NCBI GenBank assembly: GCA_029857975.1
Contig: JAOUFX010000099.1
Span: forward strand, 1 to 8,250
Direction: 5' to 3'
Source of the DNA: Deltaproteobacteria bacterium
Lineage (GTDB): Bacteria > Desulfobacterota > SM23-61
DNA: 8,250 nucleotides
Shown: piece after piece, positions 1-6,352 of the stretch
How positions within the stretch are numbered: the stretch's first letter is position 1
Layout of the letters: every line of letters begins with the position of its first letter
Program-made: the position numbers and the translations under genes
The notes under the pieces: generated by a model
Told to the model about the DNA's origin: nothing
The model's input: the letters and a program-made list of their open reading frames with translations, nothing else
The model's database searches: none

Positions 1-1043
1 ATCTTGTGGCCCACGTAGGTTCCTGCCAGGAGGGTACAAGCCATAATGAACAAAAGCAAGGCAGAATTCTTAAAGCTGGCCCATACCACCTGAGTAACGT
101 CCGAATAAGGAGCAACGACGGCAACCGACCAAATCTGTTCATCGATTTGAACCGGCGCATAGGCAATCAGCTTCTTGATCTTTCCCCTCTCTCCCCGGTG
201 CCAACCGGAAATATATTCGTCCGTCCCCGATTTTCCCCGCAGCATCATCTCTCTCATAATTCGATCGATGCGCTCATAATTAAGGCGAGAGTCCCGTTCT
301 TTGCGGACCGTGAAAGCATTCTTGCCCAAAAATTCTGGATCATAGTGGGCAATAAATCTTCCCTCTTGATTAATCATCCAGAATCCGCCAGAAAATCCCG
401 AACGGATGGGGTTGAGGTATTGGGCATTCACTTGCTCAAAATCCAGTCCACAACCTAAAATCCCCCGGAATTCTGCAGAGCGGAAAATTGGGGCGGCAAT
501 TAAAATGGACCCTAAAAATTGCTGTTCGTCGGAATTTTTTCTTCTTCTAAGGACCAGATCGGTCATCACCGGTTTTCCCGTACGCCGGGCTTTCTGGAAA
601 TAGGGACTGGAACTGAAATCTTTCCCCACTTGCCCTGGCAAAGCCTCTGGGGGATAGACGGCCATGAATATCCCTTGCCGGTCTTCGAGCATAAGGAAAT
701 TGACTTTTCCCCCAAAACTCTTATAGATAGACCGGAGGGTTTCCTCTGGGTTTATCCCTTCTTGGGAAAGCTTTTGCACTTCAGGGAGATAGGTAAGAAG
801 GGTGGCCGTCGCGCGGATTTCACCCAGGAAATTTTCTATTCCCCGGGCCGCTTGTTGAGCAAGCATTAACTGCTGGTTATTAAACTGTGCGGCCACGGCT
901 TTTTCGGTAGAATTATAGCCGTGCAGGCCAAGGGCCACTAACCCGCCAATAATTAGGCAGGTGACGCCCCAAATTACCGGCATCAGGGGAAGATGGTAAC
1001 GTTTCATCCGCAATTCTAAAAGGTTGATAATAGAATCCGCCAT
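1..1043 (-). CDS. Membrane sensor protein with dCache-like domain, N-terminal part (probably a sensor histidine kinase)
   Basis: The minus-strand frame is open without a stop from the ATG at 1043 to the window edge, giving 347 codons. Residues about 18-41 form a first membrane segment (VIWGVTCLIIGGLVALGL). Residues about 42-322 are extracytoplasmic and look like a double Cache domain, with features such as FQKARRTGKPVMTDL, ILIAAPIF and IAYAPVQIDEQIWSVAVVAPY. A second membrane segment starts near residue 326 (ALLLFIMACTLLAGTYVG) and the sequence then leaves the window. In this family the missing part usually carries HAMP/PAS plus a kinase, or a chemotaxis or GGDEF output, so the output type is unknown; a kinase is my guess. 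dCache domains bind small ligands such as amino acids or organic acids. The start is uncertain: the ATG at 1007 (MKRYHLP) gives a more typical short N-terminus, and neither site has a good Shine-Dalgarno sequence. The gene is divergent from the kinase/regulator operon. Confidence 0.85.
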   Translation of the reverse strand, partial: MADSIINLLELRMKRYHLPLMPVIWGVTCLIIGGLVALGLHGYNSTEKAVAAQFNNQQLMLAQQAARGIENFLGEIRATATLLTYLPEVQKLSQEGINPEETLRSIYKSFGGKVNFLMLEDRQGIFMAVYPPEALPGQVGKDFSSSPYFQKARRTGKPVMTDLVLRRRKNSDEQQFLGSILIAAPIFRSAEFRGILGCGLDFEQVNAQYLNPIRSGFSGGFWMINQEGRFIAHYDPEFLGKNAFTVRKERDSRLNYERIDRIMREMMLRGKSGTDEYISGWHRGERGKIKKLIAYAPVQIDEQIWSVAVVAPYSDVTQVVWASFKNSALLLFIMACTLLAGTYVGHK

Positions 1044-1050
1044 ATTGGTT

Positions 1051-1079
1051 ATTATAACGAATGTTTCCTCTCAAGTCAA
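1051..1079 (-). promoter_or_regulatory. Strong sigma-70-type promoter for the dCache sensor gene
   Basis: Read on the minus strand, TTGACT (1079-1074) is followed by a 17-base spacer and a perfect TATAAT (1056-1051). Transcription should begin near 1044, next to the ATG at 1043. Either the mRNA is leaderless or translation begins at the second ATG (1007). The hexamers and spacing are seen directly; activity is inferred. Confidence 0.7.
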
Positions 1080-1102
1080 AGAATGAGCCGCTCGCTTTTT
1101 TC

Positions 1103-1132
1103 TTGCCTCCCCCCTTTGTTTCACCTTATAAT
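1103..1132 (+). promoter_or_regulatory. Possible sigma-70 promoter toward the kinase/regulator operon
   Basis: TTGCCT (1103-1108) is followed by an 18-base spacer and TATAAT (1127-1132). The -35 box matches the consensus at four of six positions. A transcript would begin near 1139 and carry a leader of about 180 bases that includes the inverted repeats described below before the ATG at 1322. A weaker alternative -10 (TACTAT, 1285-1290) lies closer to the gene but has no convincing -35. Confidence 0.35.
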
Positions 1133-1140
1133 TTCATCAT

Positions 1141-1262
1141 GTTTCACCGCAGGGCACGCTGAGAACCCAAAGGAGTAAACGAACTTATTCAAATCTAAAT
1201 TTTTTTTGCTTTACCTTTAGATTTTGAATTGCTTTTCATCTCCGCGTTCTCCGCGGTAAATC
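1141..1262. repeat. MITE-like intergenic element with imperfect terminal inverted repeats
   Basis: The left end (1141-1164, containing TTTCACCGCAGGGCACGC) and the reverse complement of the right end (1262-1239, containing TTTACCGCGGAGAACGCG) match at about 18 of 24 positions. The core is A/T-rich and contains a second, shorter inverted repeat. The G/C-rich ends resemble the 'CACCGCAGAGAACGCAGAG'-type strings I recall from intergenic repeats of many environmental bacteria, but that recollection is unverified. No transposase gene and no clear target-site duplication are visible. The element lies in the divergent intergenic region, and its right arm creates an open frame fused to the kinase start. 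Confidence 0.5.
1187..1229. repeat. A/T-rich stem-loop nested in the MITE-like element
   Basis: The arm ATTCAAATCTAAA (1187-1199) pairs with TTTAGATTTTGAAT (1216-1229), giving a 13-bp stem with one bulged T and a 16-base loop that starts with eight T residues (1200-1207). It could form in DNA, or in RNA if the leader is transcribed from upstream. The T run lies in the loop rather than after the stem, so it is not a standard intrinsic terminator. Confidence 0.5.
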
Positions 1263-1301
1263 GTCTCTGTTTTTTTACCCTTGCTACTATAGAAGCGATC
1301 A

Positions 1302-1317
1302 CTCAAGAATTCTTGAG
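1302..1317. promoter_or_regulatory. Perfect 16-bp palindrome before the kinase start (candidate operator)
   Basis: CTCAAGAATTCTTGAG is an exact inverted repeat with no spacer, ending four bases before the ATG at 1322. It occupies the place where a Shine-Dalgarno sequence would be expected; only GAGAA is available there, and it is very close to the ATG. Such dyads are typical of dimeric regulator sites. It could also fold in the mRNA and limit ribosome access. I found no second copy in the window. Function is inferred. Confidence 0.4.
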
Positions 1318-1321
1318 AACT

Positions 1322-3229
1322 ATGCGCATCGGCACAAAACTCCTCATGGGCTTCATTCCTTTGGCCATCCTTACCGCCATGGTCGCTGAAGTTTTGTACA
1401 TCAATTCCAAATGGATCAGCGAAAGTTCACAGACGGTCCGGGAAGTTTACCAGAACTACGAAGATATCCTGGAAATGCGCAAACATGAAAAGAACTACAT
1501 TTTCTACCGGGAAAAATTCTACCTTTACCGCATGAAAGATCTTGCCGGGAAATTGACCGAATTCCTTTCCCGGCAACAACGGCTGGGCGGCGAAGTTGAA
1601 ATGATTCGAGGCTTCAACAACGCTCAGAAAATTCTTACCCAATACCAGAGTATGATCGACCAGCTCCTGGCTGCCGAGGAAAGGTCGAAGGCTGAAGAAC
1701 AAAACATAAAGGAGATGACTGCTCTGGGCCATCAATTGGAGCGTCTGGGAGGGCAGATGGTCAACGTAGCCTGGATCCCCATCCAGGTGGGTACCCGAAA
1801 AGCCCGGACGTATTCCACGGTCTTTGCCATCCAGGCAGCCTTGATCGGAGTCGTTTTGGCGTTCTACCTATCTCGACTTCTGGTCAAACCCATCCAGCAA
1901 TTGGTTCGGGGAACCAAGAAAGTGGCTGCCGGGGTTTTCACTGAGCGTGTCCAAATACGCTCCCGGGATGAAATCGGAGAACTTGCGGAATCTTTTAACC
2001 AGATGGTCGTTTCTTTGGAGCAGGGACAGGCCCGGTTGCAACAATCGAGTCAAGAGCTTCGCGAGACCAAAGAAACACTGGAGAACATCGTCCAGAGCTC
2101 GGTGGACGCCATCGTGGCTACTGACCCCAAAGGCCGGATTACTTTTGCCAACCGCAGTATGCAGGAAATGCTCTTAGGGCAAGCCGGGCAGGAGGATAAA
2201 CTTCTGGGAGTCTCCATGTCCCAACTGTATTCGGGAGGAATGACTGAGGCTCGGAAAATCATGACCGTTTTAAGAGAGCAGGGAAGACTCTTAAATTATG
2301 AGACGACCATCGTCAGCAACGGGAAGATGATCCCCATCCTTACCTCGGCATCGCTACTCAAGGATGAACGGGGCATCGTTGTGGGTACCCTGGGCGTGAT
2401 CAAAAATCTCACCGAAAAGAAGAAACTCGAGGAAGACTTAAAAAAAGCCCAGGCTGAGCTGGGTCAAAAGGAGAGACTGGCCGCCATCGGCAGGCTGGCT
2501 TCGGGCGTGGCCCATGAAATGAACGACCCGCTGACCTCGATCCTGACCTTCTCCAATCTCTTGCGGGAGGAAACGCAAGAAGGGGACGCCAATCGGGAAA
2601 GTCTGGAAATCATCATCAAAGAGGCCACCCGGGCCCGCAGGATCGTCTCCGATCTTCTTTCCTTCTCGCGGGAGGCCAAGCCGGCGCTGGAATGGATCGA
2701 CCTCAATGACGTGCTCACCATGAGCCTCCTCCTGCTGGAAAAGCAGGGCGCCCTGGAAAAAATTGACGTTCAAATCGATCAGGCGAAGGAGCTTCCCTTA
2801 GTGCGGGCCGACTCTGGTCAGATGCAACAGGTTTTTACGAACCTTCTCCTCAATGCCACCCAGGGATTGGAGGCTTTGGATGCAGGGGCCGAAAAATTAG
2901 GTGGACCTCCCCCGGGAAAAAAGCTACTCATCCGCACCCAATACCTCGAAGCCCAGGAAGAATCTCTTTCTGCCCACCGCCCGCCTACCGCTCCCTTTAT
3001 CCGCGTGGTCGTAGAGGATAATGGATGTGGCATATCTCCGGAAAATTTGTCCAAGGTCTTCGATCCCTTCTACACAACCAAGATTACAGGAGAGGGCACC
3101 GGATTGGGTTTATATATCGTCTCGGGCATTCTGAAAAATTATGGGGCTCAATACCACCTGGAAAGTAAGGAAGGGCAAGGAACTACTTTTACCATCGATT
3201 TTCCTCTGACCGAAAGCGAAAAAAATTAA
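1322..3229 (+). CDS. Membrane sensor histidine kinase (TM-helical sensor-TM-HAMP-PAS-HisKA-HATPase)
   Basis: This 635-aa protein is a membrane-bound kinase that would autophosphorylate on His and pass phosphate to the regulator encoded next. Residues 7-27 are the first membrane segment. Residues 28-165 form an all-helical extracytoplasmic region whose MRKHEKNYIFY motif resembles four-helix-bundle/HBM ligand sensors. Residues 166-184 are the second membrane segment, followed by HAMP (about 185-235, with RDEIGELAESFNQM) and PAS (about 250-365, with AIVATDPKGRITFAN). HisKA carries the phospho-acceptor His398 in VAHEMNDPLTSI. The ATPase domain shows the N box (NLLLNA, 507-512), the G1 box (DNGCGI, 566-571), the F box (DPFYTTK, 581-587) and the G2 box (GTGLGL, 592-597). 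The H box has Asp at +4 where Asn is usual. I chose the ATG at 1322 because the upstream extension to a TTG at 1229 is encoded by the repeat arm and would put an unlikely peptide before the first membrane helix. The signal sensed is unknown. Confidence 0.95.
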   Translation: MRIGTKLLMGFIPLAILTAMVAEVLYINSKWISESSQTVREVYQNYEDILEMRKHEKNYIFYREKFYLYRMKDLAGKLTEFLSRQQRLGGEVEMIRGFNNAQKILTQYQSMIDQLLAAEERSKAEEQNIKEMTALGHQLERLGGQMVNVAWIPIQVGTRKARTYSTVFAIQAALIGVVLAFYLSRLLVKPIQQLVRGTKKVAAGVFTERVQIRSRDEIGELAESFNQMVVSLEQGQARLQQSSQELRETKETLENIVQSSVDAIVATDPKGRITFANRSMQEMLLGQAGQEDKLLGVSMSQLYSGGMTEARKIMTVLREQGRLLNYETTIVSNGKMIPILTSASLLKDERGIVVGTLGVIKNLTEKKKLEEDLKKAQAELGQKERLAAIGRLASGVAHEMNDPLTSILTFSNLLREETQEGDANRESLEIIIKEATRARRIVSDLLSFSREAKPALEWIDLNDVLTMSLLLLEKQGALEKIDVQIDQAKELPLVRADSGQMQQVFTNLLLNATQGLEALDAGAEKLGGPPPGKKLLIRTQYLEAQEESLSAHRPPTAPFIRVVVEDNGCGISPENLSKVFDPFYTTKITGEGTGLGLYIVSGILKNYGAQYHLESKEGQGTTFTIDFPLTESEKN

Positions 3230-3230
3230 A

Positions 3231-4619
3231 ATGGAACATTCCTGTAAGATTCTCATCGTCGACGACCAAGTGAACACTTGTAAATCGCTTCAGGCCATCC
3301 TGAAAAAAAGCGGGTATCCATCCGACTACACGCTGCGGGCTGAGGACGCTCTGAAACGGGTGCAGGCCGAGCCTTTCGACATCGTCATCACGGACATAAG
3401 AATGCCCGGAATGGACGGTATTCAACTCCTGGAAGAATTAAAAAAAATCCAGCCCCACTTGGTGATCATCATGATCACGGGGTATGCCACCATCAAGAGT
3501 GCCGTGGAGTCGATCCAGAAAGGCGCTTATGATTATCTGCCCAAACCTTTCACTCCCGATGAAGTCCGCGCGATTATTGAACGGGCGGCGGAATACAGCC
3601 GCTTAGAATCGGAAAATATCCTTCTGCGCCGTCAACTGCAATCTCAAAAATCCTTTGAGAATATTATCGGCAACAGCGCCCCCTGGCAATGGGTATTCGA
3701 GATGATCCAGAAAGTGGCCGCGGGAGAGAGCAACATTCTTCTTACGGGTGAAACCGGCACGGGAAAAGAGCTGGTGGCCAAGGCCATTCATAACCTGAGC
3801 CTGCGGCGCGAGAAACCTTTTCAGCCCGTCAATTGTGGCTCCCTGGCCGAAGGAGTCTTGGAGAGCGAACTTTTCGGCCATGTGAAAGGAGCTTTTACCG
3901 GGGCGGTGGTCACACGTAAAGGTTTGATTGAAGTAGCCGACGGAGGAACGATTTTCTTTGATGAGATCACCGAGACCAGCTCAAGCTTTCAGGTGAAATT
4001 GCTGCGGGTCATCCAGGAAGGAGAGTTCATGCGCGTGGGAGATACTCACCCCATCCATGTGGACATTCGCATCCTTGCCGCCACCAATCGCGACCTGGAA
4101 AAAGCCGTAGAGCGTAGAGAATTCCGACAGGATCTTTATTATCGTCTGAAAGGAATCGCGATTCACCTCCCGCCACTAAGGGAACGCCTCGATGACATCC
4201 CTCTCCTGGCCTATCATTTTCTGGAAAAATACCGGCGTGAACGGAAAGTGGAACGCATCGACCCCCAAGTCCTCAAAGCCCTCCAGGTTTACAAATGGCC
4301 TGGCAACGTCCGCGAGCTGGAGCATGTCATCGAGTATGCGCTTTCCATGGCGGAGGAAAATACGATAAAAATTACCGACCTGCCTCAGGAATTTTTAACG
4401 CGGGTCGCCGACCGAGTTACCGCTCAGGAGAGCTGGATGAGTTCACCTTTTAATAAGGCCAAAGACGAGTTCGAAAAATTTTACCTCACCCACATCCTGA
4501 AAGAGAGCAATTGGAACATTTCGGAGGCTTCGCGCAAAGCCCAGATGTTCCGCCAGAATTTACAGCAAAAAATCCGCAAACATGGAATTAAAGTGGAAGA
4601 GGAGAAGGAAGGGAAATAG
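3231..4619 (+). CDS. NtrC-family sigma-54-dependent response regulator
   Basis: This 462-aa protein has three parts. The receiver domain (about 5-120) has the acidic pocket D11-D12, phospho-acceptor D55 (IVITDIRMPG), T83 and K105 (LPKPF). The AAA+ sigma-54 activation domain (about 140-370) has Walker A GETGTGKE (173-180), the sigma-54 contact loop GAFTGA (220-225), Walker B TIFFDE (240-245), FRQDLYYRL (298-306) and WPGNVRELEH. A Fis-type helix-turn-helix follows (about 428-454, NISEASRKAQMFRQNLQQKI). All residues needed for phosphorylation, ATP hydrolysis and contact with sigma-54 RNA polymerase are present. It starts one base after the kinase stop, so the two genes should be co-transcribed and translationally coupled; the A-rich sequence before the ATG has no strong Shine-Dalgarno. 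The linked kinase is its likely partner. Its targets are unknown; one candidate sigma-54 promoter lies at 6905. No clear terminator follows the gene. Confidence 0.97.
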   Translation: MEHSCKILIVDDQVNTCKSLQAILKKSGYPSDYTLRAEDALKRVQAEPFDIVITDIRMPGMDGIQLLEELKKIQPHLVIIMITGYATIKSAVESIQKGAYDYLPKPFTPDEVRAIIERAAEYSRLESENILLRRQLQSQKSFENIIGNSAPWQWVFEMIQKVAAGESNILLTGETGTGKELVAKAIHNLSLRREKPFQPVNCGSLAEGVLESELFGHVKGAFTGAVVTRKGLIEVADGGTIFFDEITETSSSFQVKLLRVIQEGEFMRVGDTHPIHVDIRILAATNRDLEKAVERREFRQDLYYRLKGIAIHLPPLRERLDDIPLLAYHFLEKYRRERKVERIDPQVLKALQVYKWPGNVRELEHVIEYALSMAEENTIKITDLPQEFLTRVADRVTAQESWMSSPFNKAKDEFEKFYLTHILKESNWNISEASRKAQMFRQNLQQKIRKHGIKVEEEKEGK

Positions 4620-4620
4620 A

Positions 4621-4690
4621 TATTAAGCACGAAATCCTAAATTCGAAACGAGCACCAATGTTCAAATATCAAAATTCAAAACTTTTCCAT
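4621..4690. repeat. Probable dispersed intergenic repeat fragment (A/T-rich)
   Basis: The convergent gap between the regulator and the spermidine-synthase-like gene is built of near-repeating words: CACGAAATCCTAAATTCGAA (4629-4648), then CAATGTTCAAATATCAAAA and AATTCAAAAC. It resembles the 'GCACGAAATCCTAAATTCGAAAC' intergenic units I recall from deltaproteobacterial and other environmental genomes, but I cannot verify this here. It has no coding potential, no transposase and no obvious hairpin followed by T residues, so no intrinsic terminator can be called for either converging gene. Confidence 0.4.
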
Positions 4691-4722
4691 GGTTCGGTTT
4701 AGGTCATTCCAATTTTACTTAA

Positions 4723-6258
4723 CTATCCCTTCCTCTTTCTCCCAAACCTCTCTTCGAAGATAGGGGCAGTCAGGTTATCGACCGGAGCGTAGGAATCGGT
4801 CAGAACGACCGCGAAACGGTTTTGCAGTTTCTGGTCCAGTTCCTTGGGAACCATAACATAGCAATTCCCTTTGTTCTGCGTTTCTACTTCCTTCCAGGGG
4901 TGTTCGCGGGGGCTGGCGGCTACGATCACGGTGCTGATCCCCATCTCTTCGAAAGGCGTATCCCCTACCAGAGCCACCTTCCCCCGGCCAAAAACCTCTT
5001 CCAGCGTGCGAACGTAAGAAGGCATGAAAAGACCGGCAGAAAAATGGTCAATCACGTTGGCAATCAGCATCCCATCCGGTTTGAGGAGGGAACGGATGAT
5101 GGCTGAGAACTCCTTGGTGGTCAGGTGATAGGGAATGGTCAGGTCATTAAAGGCGTCTCCGAAGATGAAGTCATATACGCCCCGCTCCGGGAAATTCATC
5201 AGAACCCAGCGGGCATCGTCGTTGAAGGAGCGGATGCGGGTGTTGCGGGAAAGGCCCAGGTACTCGTAAGCCAATTGGGTCAAGTGGGGATCAATCTCAA
5301 TAACGTCAATATGCGCCTCAGGATATTTCGCCTCCAGATACCGAGGGAATGTATAACCCCCTCCGCCGATGATCAGGGCTCGAAATTTTGGGTTGGCCTT
5401 GGCTTTCCAGGCTACCAGGTCGGCATAGGTTCTTTCGTATCCGTATTGCAAATGGAGAGGGTCATTAAGGTCCACATAGGAATGGACCAAGTTATCCAGG
5501 ATCACGGTTTCTAAGGTTTTCTCGTTCTTCTTCGACTTCTTCAGCTCGATGGTGAAATAATCGGTCTCCTTAAAATAATAGGAATTTTCATCCCGCTGCT
5601 TGGTGAAGGCCTGGTCATGCATGGTCCAGAGGAAAACAGAGAGGACCGGCAAGAGAATCAGAAATACGCGTCGCTTCAGAAAAGCTCCTCCAAAGAAGGG
5701 GGACGAAACGATCAGAATCAGGGCCATGAGCAGAAGGATGTTCCGGGTTCCCATCCAGGAGATCAGAAAAAACCCGGTGGCAAAGGTTCCCAGGATAGAA
5801 CCCAAGGTGGAGAAGGCGTAAATTTTCCCTACGACGTTCCCCGAACGGTCCAGGCGATCCAAAGATAAACGGACGACCACCGGAGAGATCATGCCCAGGA
5901 TACAGGCAGGAACGAAAAAGATTACGGTGGTGATGACCAGGATACGCAGCATTAAGGATGTCTGCAAGGGCCAGCTGGCCACGGCATTGGTCAAAGGTGA
6001 AATGGAAAGCGCTCCCAAACCCGCCAAAAAAAGTAACCACCCGAGGGTGCGGGGAGTGGGAAAACGATCCGCTAAAATACCCCCCACATAGGCTCCGATA
6101 CTGATTCCGGCCAGCACCACCCCGATGATGGAAGTCCAGGTGTATAACGAAACCCCTACATAGGGGGCCATGATCCGACCCGCTACCAGTTCGATGACCA
6201 TCGTACAAAAGCTGGCGATAAAAACAACGAAAACTGCTTTGACAACTTCCCTGCGCAT
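4723..6258 (-). CDS. Membrane-anchored spermidine-synthase-like protein (fused MFS/spermidine synthase type)
   Basis: This 511-aa protein has two parts. Residues 1-213 contain about seven hydrophobic segments (roughly 9-29, 38-60, 72-90, 102-125, 145-168, 172-190 and 197-213), like the half-transporter part of 'fused MFS/spermidine synthase' proteins. Residues about 225-505 form a SpeE-like Rossmann domain: GGGGYTFPR (298-306) and VIEIDP (319-324) fit nucleotide/decarboxylated-SAM binding, FGDAF (366-370) contains the Asp at the aminopropyltransferase catalytic position, and LTDSYAPVDNL (486-496) is the family's C-terminal motif. Known spermidine synthases transfer an aminopropyl group from decarboxylated SAM to putrescine. 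The true substrate of fused members is mostly unproven, and no SAM decarboxylase gene (speD) is nearby, so the reaction is inferred. The start is well supported: AAGGAG (6270-6265) lies six bases before the ATG. The gene is convergent with the regulator and divergent from the 171-aa gene. Confidence 0.9.
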   Translation of the reverse strand: MRREVVKAVFVVFIASFCTMVIELVAGRIMAPYVGVSLYTWTSIIGVVLAGISIGAYVGGILADRFPTPRTLGWLLFLAGLGALSISPLTNAVASWPLQTSLMLRILVITTVIFFVPACILGMISPVVVRLSLDRLDRSGNVVGKIYAFSTLGSILGTFATGFFLISWMGTRNILLLMALILIVSSPFFGGAFLKRRVFLILLPVLSVFLWTMHDQAFTKQRDENSYYFKETDYFTIELKKSKKNEKTLETVILDNLVHSYVDLNDPLHLQYGYERTYADLVAWKAKANPKFRALIIGGGGYTFPRYLEAKYPEAHIDVIEIDPHLTQLAYEYLGLSRNTRIRSFNDDARWVLMNFPERGVYDFIFGDAFNDLTIPYHLTTKEFSAIIRSLLKPDGMLIANVIDHFSAGLFMPSYVRTLEEVFGRGKVALVGDTPFEEMGISTVIVAASPREHPWKEVETQNKGNCYVMVPKELDQKLQNRFAVVLTDSYAPVDNLTAPIFEERFGRKRKG

Positions 6259-6301
6259 TTTTTTCTCCTTGGCTTATCTCTTTCCCAGAAGGCTCCAATT
6301 T

Positions 6302-6329
6302 ATCATATTTTTTTTAAGAGAAAGTTAAA
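6302..6329 (-). promoter_or_regulatory. Possible promoter for the spermidine-synthase-like gene
   Basis: On the minus strand, TTTAAC (6329-6324) is followed by a 16-base spacer and TATGAT (6307-6302). The -10 box is good but the -35 is weak. It would give a leader of about 37 bases that includes the strong AAGGAG ribosome-binding site. The surrounding 6300-6350 stretch is very A/T-rich, so chance matches are likely. Confidence 0.35.
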
Positions 6330-6352
6330 AAATTCAAATCATGGAGTATAAT
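6324..6352 (+). promoter_or_regulatory. Possible divergent promoter for the 171-aa gene
   Basis: A perfect TATAAT (6347-6352) follows a weak -35 (GTTAAA, 6324-6329) at 17 bases. The -10 overlaps the ATG at 6351. If it is active, transcription begins near 6359, and the usable start would be the ATG at 6360 (leaderless) or one further inside. That conflicts with the GGAG at 6343-6346, which would serve the ATG at 6351. Only one of these readings can be right. Confidence 0.25.

Noticed and set aside
6..869. Overlapping plus-strand open frames opposite the dCache sensor gene
   Set aside because: They are in three different registers, lack domains and good ribosome-binding sites, and the minus-strand frame is continuous with clear membrane and Cache features.
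1270..1286. TTGCTA before the kinase gene as a sigma-54 -12 element
   Set aside because: The position where the -24 GG must lie is a run of T residues, so the required element is missing.
1229..1321. Extending the histidine kinase to a TTG start at 1229
   Set aside because: The added 31 residues are translated from the inverted-repeat arm and low-complexity T runs, place an odd peptide before the first membrane helix, and have no ribosome-binding site.
5615..6298. Second long minus-strand frame (about 227 aa) overlapping the spermidine-synthase-like gene
   Set aside because: It is a shifted-frame shadow of the membrane-domain coding sequence, rich in Gly/His/Ser/Arg with no recognisable domain; the 511-aa frame has the Shine-Dalgarno and the family motifs.
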